Shown: piece by piece, positions 41,255-50,840 of the stretch
Layout of the letters: the number at the start of each line of letters is the position of its first letter
Position numbering within the stretch: position 1 is the stretch's first letter
Origin: Channa striata
Lineage: Eukaryota > Chordata > Actinopteri > Anabantiformes > Channidae
Assembly: GCA_033026295.1 (NCBI GenBank)
Contig: CM065182.1
Coordinates: forward strand, 5,394,001 to 5,458,000
Direction: 5' to 3'
DNA length: 64,000 nucleotides
Translations under genes and position numbers: made by a program
The notes under the pieces: generated by a model
Seen by the model: the letters and a program-made list of their open reading frames with translations, nothing else
Told to the model about the DNA's origin: nothing
Databases searched by the model: none

Positions 41255-43568
41255 TAGTGATGTACACATGAATTCATAGGAATGCATATGTGTCAGCTGG
41301 GAGCTTAAGAAGTCTTGTGACTGGGAGGTTGCCTAAGTCCCAAAATCATGTGGGAAACATTAGTAGCACAGAGCTCAACTCAACTTCCTAAGGATATGTA
41401 TTAAATGATATATTTATTAGATTTTATGTCTATAATCATGGGTAAAATGAGTTGAATAGAACGTTTTGTAGTCTATGTACCTCAGATAATTTGGAAAAAT
41501 CGAAACCTCTGTGATTCAGAAAACAAACATTATGAGTCACATTAATGAGTCACATTACAAACCGACGGGCCCCCTATGGTGCATTTCCTTCAAAGCTCCA
41601 ACCACTTTAGCCGTTAGCATCTTGCAGTTTCTAAAACCCAAAGCTCTTTGCACTTGGACTCTGCCCACATTATATTTTTTGACATGAATAAAGGTCAGCG
41701 TGCCCTTAAACTTCTACCAGCTCAGTGTGCACAGAGGCACAGCCACGTTTTTTTTTTTTTTTCCCCTTCAGATTTATGGATAGAACAGTTGAATGAATTC
41801 TGGCAACTCGACAACCACCCACAATGAAAACGCTGCACACTGGAGAGAAGAGAATGTGTAACGCTAAAGCTATCCTGCTGGATTAGTCACTGAAGTGGGC
41901 ATCTCGAAGGGACTGCCGTGGCAAAGATTAGTATAGTGAGCTTGTCAAGATTGTGCCAGGTTGTACTTTTAAAGCAACAGTTGCTCGCTGAGGGGAATGA
42001 GCGTGTGGTGTCAGAATGAAAAGAGAAGATGCAATCAGATGCACCAGTGGGATCTTGGTACAAGCATAAGCTGGACTTATCTTCCTACAGAACACAAAAA
42101 ACAATTAAAGACTAAAATCAGCTTAACTTGACTAAATACCATTAGTAAATACAGTACAAGTCCCCGTGGTGGATGATGGAATTAACCACATTTCTATAAA
42201 TAAACATGTATTTGATAAATCTAAAATCTTCTACAGAGAGCTAACAATTGTATATGACAAGAAATTATATTTACTAAAAAAACATTTTGTTGCCATCGTT
42301 GCTCAATAAAAATGTTCAAGATAAGGTTAAAAATAACCCCTGATAACTTGAGATAAAAGATTTTGCCTCAGTTATGGAACCAAAATACAAAATCCGATAG
42401 AAGTCTTTTAAAGCAGATTTTTGCAGTTTGTGCACAATGGCTGTGTTGTACTAACTCAGGACAAAGGAACGTTTTGTGTTTTATTGAATTAAACGTTAGA
42501 GTATCTGGCTCTTAATTGTGCCACATGTTACGTAACATCCCTCCTATGACCCCTTTTATATCCAGCAAAAATTAGGCAGATGGGTAAGGGGGGTATTGGG
42601 CCCTTCTGAAAGCTGCATTTAATCTACATTTACCCGCAAGTCAGGGGTCGATCTGGACCTGCTGGTCACAGATTACTGGAATGAAAATTAATTTGGTGTG
42701 TAGATGTGCTCAGGCAGGCAAATGTTCTTCCATAACAGATTTAGTTAGAGAAACACTTTCATGTTCAGCAGTGGAAATGAGAGAAAAATGGCCGCACTCT
42801 ACCACCCGTCCTGTAGTCTCTGGTTTTCTAAGAAATTAAAGTCTGATAATGATTAAGAGGCTACTATAATGGAATTATACAGTGGAAAATCGCATCAGCT
42901 TAAGCATTAATACTTAATTTATAATGTGATTAATTTTGATTGTTGATAATTAGGTGCAGTAATACTTAATCCTGACTGCTGACTACAGTCAAGTTTCCCA
43001 TTTTAACCCATTAATCTTTATACAGTCAAATGAACACCAGTATTCAACTGCTGGAGACAAACAGGAATTTTTCAGAAACGAGATACTATTTGTCCTGTTC
43101 ATAATTTGATCAAGAATTCCAGTTATCTTTTCTTCTGATGCGTTTTGGAAAGAAATGCTGCCTTGCAGATTTTTTCCCTTTGGATCTCGGCAAATAATAA
43201 AAAAAAAGGAAATAATTTTGAACATGCAATAGCTCAAGGATGCAACTGGTCTGACGTAGTAAAGCTCATCTACATACAGCATGAAATGGCTCCACGTTTA
43301 AACAATCAGTGAACAGAGTCCATCTACGGAAATCAATTCAGAACCAGAACCAGGCCCAGGCCCAGTCCTTGCAGATGTGATCAGTATGGTCTTGCTGTCA
43401 TAAGGTGAAAGTAAATGCCAATTTTTTTTGTGTTTTTCCTTTGTTCCCTGGAAAAAGTCACTGGATTTCCATTTATTCCTCATGTCCGTTTGGCATTTGA
43501 AAGCAAATGGAAGAAAAAAGCTGGAGTGAAGTGCAGTAGTAAGTTTTAAACCTAGATGGTAGATAAGG

Positions 43569-43618
<50 letters not shown>

Positions 43619-46600
43619 CTGCAGCTTTTACTGATATTCTCGTTCTTGACACAGCACGCCGCTCCCTCTAATGCTTGTAGATCTTCAGATATTACACTGA
43701 GTGGTGTAATATCTTCCACTCATGAACGATTTAACTTTAAAAGCTGCAACTGTGAAAAAAACTGTTATATCTTATTTAGGGGAATAAAGTTTCACTCAAT
43801 GCTTGACATTTATATTTTCAACTTTTTAAATATCACTTCAATTATGAGGCCCTGGGACTTTCACCACCGTTTCTTGCCGGACAGTCGTGAGTTTGAGTGT
43901 TTGAGTTTCAACTTAATCTCTTTGGATTGATGAAAACTCCACATAAGCAGAATAAAAAGTGAAATTAATCAGCTAGTAAGACCAGTTATTTCAGCCTCAA
44001 CCTCACAATCTGTCCAGTTATTTCAATTAAACGAGCAGAAATCCACCATTTCCGGTTTTAATGACTATAAATCCTCGCATTAAAGCCATTATTCAAAAAG
44101 TGACACAAATAATGGCATTAAAAAGTAAAGGCCAGTTCATAATATTAGAGGTATATATAGTAAAAATAATTATTTATTCATGCACATAACTATTGTTTTG
44201 TGGTACTTTAATGGTATATTTCCATCATATGTCACGTTGACTTTGATATTCCACTATATTTATCTGACAACTTTAGTTACTTTTGCAGATGCAGATTTTT
44301 AAAACAAACAATTCATTATGTAATTCAGTAATTATTTAACGTGTTGTTATCAATTAGTCAACTTTCAATAGATTAAATGGTGAAAACCTGGGGGTGGCCA
44401 ATCAGATTGTGGGGTTGGCCCTTTCCTTCCCTACCTCCCCCATCTGTAATGGACCCCACACTTGATATTAAATACACTTATATTGCAGACATGTATATTT
44501 TGATGGAGTGCACGGCAGGAGAAGGTCGGACAGTTACAGGAGAGCGAGACCATGAAGACATTTAAAAATTAATGAAGACCGAGAGCAAATGAAATACATA
44601 GAACCCATCGTTTTCTTAGAGGAGAATTATTACTTCTGCACTCAAAGTAAATTGTAGACTATGTACTCGGTGCTTCAACTCGAAGAAAGAATTTTAATTG
44701 CTACTTATATTTAAATGATTTTTTTTTTTTGTAATTTGACTATTGAGCTAAAAACTGTTGCTGATTCATCAACTCTCACACGGCACATGCAGCGTATCAG
44801 ACTGTACCAAAGCACTTTTCTTCTGCTCTGACTTTCTTTTGTTACCAGAAATACCAGTTTCCTCCATCTCACATTAAAAAGAGTTTAAATGTGTGAGTTA
44901 TCTGCTATAACTGTTGAGTTGCATTCACAGTAGCTCAGCACTGATGAGTGAAAAGGAAAATATTGTGAATGAAAACTGTATTTCTGTTACCGGAGAGTAA
45001 CAGAGTAGCAGAATTGTGAGAAATGAAGTGGAATAAAACATAAAAGCTCAGTTTTCTCTGCTACTGAGTTAAAGTTTTTTATAAGAAAGTGTTGAGGTGT
45101 TCAATAAAAAAGAAATGTCTGTGCTTCACAGTGTCCTTGGGGCATCATATATTCATGTCATTATATGAAGACGCAGCACAGTTAATATCCTCTCTGGCCT
45201 GTTTTAACCCACAGCATCGTTCTGTCATTGTGAAAGCATAATGCCGGGTGAAATATATGACGCTCATTCTTGAGATATTTCCCAGGTTTTGCGTGCTTTT
45301 AGATCCGTGTAGTCATCCAGGTGAAACTGGATTGCTCGCAGCTGTTAGGCAGTAAATTATAGATTTACTTCCCCAAGTTGTAAAGTGCGTTTGTCATCTT
45401 AAAGACAAGCAGTTTGTCACTACAAAAGAGACGTTATGAAAAGGGGAATTGTCACGGGTAAGACGGCACTTCCCGTCTTACCAGTCCTTTGACAACGTGA
45501 ACAATCAATAAAAATCGTGAAAAAACACACGTACATATTACGGTGTTTGCAGAGTTAAAGGTTCACTTCGATTTGACATTTCTTTTAGAACTGAATCTGT
45601 CAAGTGTTGATCGTTGCCTGGATGAAGTGTCTTTGAATTTTAGATGCTGTCATTGTAGGCACTTTTCACTTTTAATAAGTGTGTTGCTTTGCGTGAGTGT
45701 TGTGTGTAATAGATGGACAGAAAGTAGATGAATTTAATCAAATGATCTGTCAGATACACATCTCAAGTGAGTGTGATGGCGAGACTACACACACCAAACC
45801 ATTTCATCCACTTGGTAACACGTGTGTGTGCAAATGGGAAGTCTTGGATTTAAAAAAAAAGAGGACGATTTGCTCTCTTCAAAACAGCAGAAAGACAAGA
45901 TTGATTTATATTGTGAATCCAAACATCTTGACTGTCAGCCGGGAAATGGGCTTTTCTGACAGGGCTGCTGGGTGGGGGGTGGGGGGGTAAAGAGAATGGG
46001 TTAGACGGAGCTGGAAAAGGACAAAGAGAAATGGAAACAAGGAAAGGAATGAGAGCGCTGACAAGCCGGGAGTGACTAATGGGGAGAGAAGGTGGATCGT
46101 CGAGACAGCCACTCCAACTGACAGTTTAATAATTAATAGGGCAAGTTGCTCTAACTTTTCAGCAGCTTGTTTACTCAGTTCATGTGGTCCTGTCAGTTTT
46201 TTGTAACTTTACTGTGAGCTGTCAAGGGCAAAAACCAAAGCAGCCATTTTACAGTCCGTTCATGAAGGTGATGAAGTCTGTCACAACAACAGCGACATCC
46301 GTCTTTCCCGAGCTGCCCAGAAAATGGTGTGAGACAAAGTGAAAGCTCTGAAAACACCAGCTGAGTGGATTACGTCGAGTGATGATGAACTTTTTATCTC
46401 ATGCATATGTCAAACCCGTCACTCTTTCTAGATTTGTCACTTGATAATGCGACTGAGCTGCAGGATCGAGGCCAGTAATATTTGCTGGAGCGCACGTCAC
46501 TGTCCGGTGAACAGGCATTCATCACTTTTCTCCTTCCACTGAGCGAATGAATAATGTGTTTATTCCAAAAAGACGACAGACTGTGATTACCCTAAATCTT

Positions 46601-49600
46601 ACCATAGAATGTAGCAGCGTCACCATGGCAACTGTATTTCACATCATCAAAAGGTCTAGCCCATAGAAATGGGCCCTGAATGTAGACTATAGTTTCATCT
46701 GCTTATTGAAAAAAACATTTTTTTTTTTTCAACAACACAATATTTAACGCACATTCAGCTAGTTCCTTCAATAGAAAGGAATTTCCATTATGTTAATATA
46801 GCTTTTTTTATACACTCTGACCCGTTTTATTACTTCTAATGATGAATGAACATTAATACTAGCTGAAGATATAATTATGATAGGTTTAGGGCTTACAAGG
46901 ACACAAACATAACCCTACCATTATAACAGTACACATTCATCTAGCAAAATGTTTTCTCATGAAGACGTTTTGCAAGAGCATTAACTATTATGTGGATGAA
47001 AAAAAACATTCTGCCATTTCAAAATAAGGGGATGAAAACTTTTGTATCCAACTGCATCTGTTTAGTGTTTTTTTTTTTAAAGACCTTAAATGTTTCCAAT
47101 AATCTTGTATTAGAACTATATCAACAATGTTGCAATAAGAAATTAGTCACTCATTGGGATTATTTAGAATAATTACCTCATATCTTCATTATTCTCACCT
47201 TACAGAAGCTTTTTGTAGCCCCTTTTAGCTCATTATTTTGGTTTTATAGGCCATACTTTTACTGGTCTGGCTCAGAGTTCCAGCACTTTATAGCAATTCT
47301 CCTCTCATTGCTCTCCTCCATTGAAATGGGAAAAAAAAAAGCCCAAACATTTTGACTCATTAAAATTTCTCATTAATTTGAGCATTAGGTTTGAATGCTG
47401 TCGCTTGCAAAGGAGTGTGGTTTCTCCTCTCGTAGGCCATTTTTGTCCCACTCCTTCACTCGCTCATACTGAGTGTCAGCACTATTAGCTTTAATAGCAG
47501 CGTTTAGCTCACTTCTCGCAACCAAATGTCAGTAATTATAGAGGCAGTCGGAGTGTATTTTAAACTCAATCGACTAAGCAGTTAAGTCTATTCAACTGTA
47601 TTATCCCAGTTTCACTCATTTCACATCCGAGATCTCAAGAAACAGGCTAAGGAAGCACTTTTAATGCCTTCGTACAAAGTGGACCGTAACTTGTGGTGTT
47701 AAGTATCTGGACGGGTGATGCTTCCTGTTTGAGATTTGTAATGTCAGGCCTCATGCAAAGATGTTCTGTGATGTGTACTGACACCTTGCTTGTGTAATCC
47801 AGGCTTGTTTTGACTTATCTTAAGATGAAGTTTCCTTCATCGTGGCTACTAGACCTTAAGCTCATGCTGACAGTTGTTAGGTTGTGACTTCCTCCTGTTC
47901 TGGGTGTTTTTTCCTACTAAGATGTGCACAGTCGTCATTTTCTACCTTGTATGCGGGAAAATTAATGCAATAAGAGGTCAATAAGTGGGAAAAACTTCAA
48001 GTACGTAATCTCTCTTTGAGGCGTCATGTCTTTTCAAAAGCTGTCCTTGTTTTCACATGTCCATAAACTGTTTAGTCCTTAACCTTGTGGCTTGAATATA
48101 TTAGAGATTCATTTTGTCCTTTTATTCATTTTGACGTTTGCAGGCTCAACCCAAAGAGCCGTGGCAGCATACCAACCAGGTAAAGTCGCACTTTCACAGC
48201 TGCATGATGTACACGTACGTTTGTGTCTTTTGAAAATTGGTGTAACGCTGCCAACATCTGATGTCTTTGTGTATGTCTGTGTCAATCAGTGCGACATCTC
48301 CAAGTCCCACTTCACCACATTCTCCCTCTTGGCCGATGTTCTCGGCCCCGTCAAGTCCTCAGCCGATGTCTTCTGCCTCCAGTGACTCGTCTCCGATCAG
48401 GTTGGTCCACGGTGTCTCTGTAATGGTCCAGTCACAGGAAAGAAGATAAATTGAAGGAAAGCAGTGAACACCGATGTTTCACTTCTGCCGTGTCTTTGAC
48501 TCAGGCTCTTGAGAAGCACTTTTCAGGAAATGTTTTGAACTGTACATGATCTAGATTTACAAAGCATCGAACTGGCAAGCCAAGGTTTACTGGTTGACCT
48601 TGTTCTACCTTCACAGATATATGCTAATGCTAAAATTCTTTAGGGGAAAATCTTTACTTTAAATAATGAGGACACTTCCTGCCAGTCAGAGAAGTTGGAG
48701 CGCTGCATAAAATGCAAAATAAAGTAGAAAGCAGTGATTAGTTTTTGATTCTTTACTCATTCTAAATATTACAAAGTAAAACATAATCTGTTAGAACTGG
48801 GAAATTCTATTGTGTTTTTTTTTAATATTCCATACCAGTTCTTTTAGTGTAAAAGCAACATTTTCCCCGTTCTGGCGGCTCAACAGTTATGTGCCAAATG
48901 TTTCCGGTGGGTGACAGGTCTGAGCTGCAGGCAGAGTGCAGTTTAACACTCAGACTCCTTTTGGACTGTGGAGCCATGTGGTTTTGTCACATGCAGAATG
49001 TTCTTTGGCATTATGCCGTGTAAATAAGCCTTAAAAAAGAGATTTCCTGAAAAATATGTCACCTGGATGCCAAAATATGTTGCTTCATGTTGTACATTAA
49101 TTGTGGCTTCAGAGATTTGTAAGTTACTCATTCCACGTGCACTAATGCGGTGGTCCCTCTCCTCATCATCACAGAGGATGCAGCATCTGCACCTTCCCCT
49201 AAAAAAAAAATAAAAAAATAATCATAATACATAAATACATAAATGTTTTGACTTGTTGGACCAAAGGCCAGTTTTCTTCTCATTCAGTTCATTTTAAATG
49301 ATGAGAGAAGGCAGCTGCATTTCTGGGTCTGACTTTGAGAAAAGTTATTTACAGGATATGTAAAATACATTTTTTGTAGACATTAGAGAACATAAAGGTG
49401 ATCAAATAATCTTTCAAGAAACAATCCAATTTCTAAATTTCAGGTACTAATATTTGTAATATATAATTACTATAATATCATTTGCATATCAGTCAAATCA
49501 CCGTCGTGCATTTTTGATTGACATTTTACACCATTTCCCAGGTTTTATAGAAATGGGGTTTGTAGTTGACTGTGGCTGCCGACCTTTCTCCATATAAGGA

Positions 49601-50799
49601 AGGAATTTAAAGGCTGAATTGCTCCTCAGGATTTTAACAAAACATCCTGGATTACATAACTGGTTCTCCGTCGACTGGGCAGCAGATATTCATATACAAA
49701 CTTCTCTTTCCGTATTTCACTACATTATAAGTTTCCAGCTTCAAGGCCAGTAGTGCTGCAGAATCTAACAGGTGGTCTTTCCTGTTTCTGCTTCGCAGCC
49801 TAAAAGTCCTTCACAAACTGACATCTACGGTACAGGATGGTTTCAGGTTCTGTGTGTGTGTGTGTATGACTGGAGTAAAAGCCAAATAAAAGTAAAATGT
49901 TACTTGTAAAAACACAATTGTGACCAGTAACAATAACTAGAGCATGAAATACATAACAGTCCAAGAGAACCACGTTATTTGTGGTAGGAAACATGCATTT
50001 ATCATGTGTAAATGGAGCCTCTCGGTGCTTATAAAACAGTTTGTATAAAGTAATGGCCTGCCGGTTGTGTACTTCAGTGTGTTACCCTGGGTCTGGTGTG
50101 AGGTTTCTAACTTGAGCCTCCTGTCTCACGCCAACATTTTCATGTCTCCAGTATTGCAGGAAGGAAGGCTCGAGCACTGTACGCTTGCAAGGCAGAGCAC
50201 GACTCTGAGCTGTCCTTCATTGCTGGGACCGTCTTTGAAAATGGTGAGTGAGAAATGTGAGTCTGTAACGGTACAAGAATGAAACGAAACGTCCACCTTT
50301 GGAATTTCCAGGGCTTCATTTATTCTGGACTGGATTTGTTAAAGTATATTTTAAGAGATCCAAATAGTTACTGGTTTAAAAAAACTAAACTGAAAGGCTT
50401 TTAATATCATTTCTCTTGAGTAATGTGTGGAGGACAGAGGAAGGTGCACTGAAGTTATATGAAGACATTTATTCACATTACTGGGATATATTTATATGCG
50501 GTGTGATATATTTTCTAAGTGTAGCACCAGGCCTTATAATAATCGTGGACGTGACTTACACTTATTGCACTGTATAAACTGTATACTTTTTCTTCATATT
50601 TATATTTTCTCATATTTTCTTTTTCTTATACACACTTCACAAAGCCTGTTTTCAATATCCTCCTTTCTTTCGGTCTCCCCTCACTATATGAATTTCAGTC
50701 TCTTCTTGTGCCTAATTTCAGCCTCCACAACCTGCTGCTCCCAAAACAGTAAATCATTTATCTCCTCAGTTTTCTTTCACTCAACGTTTCCAATGAAGG

Positions 50800-50840
<41 letters not shown>

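Larger units (their letters stand above)
40959..48289 (+). other. arhgap26 intron, 7.3 kb
   Basis: It contains a common fish interspersed repeat (41004-41110), a (CA)n tract, the second copy of a repeat pair (41515-41645), a (GT)n tract (43571-43616) and, near its end, a candidate 36-nt microexon (48144-48179). A G-rich run (GGGTGGGGGGTGGGGGGG) lies near 45968-45987. Confidence 0.75.

Noticed and set aside
50152..50158. Second AG (attgcag) as alternative acceptor for the SH3 exon
   Set aside because: It would remove seven bases and shift the frame before the conserved ALYACKAEH segment.
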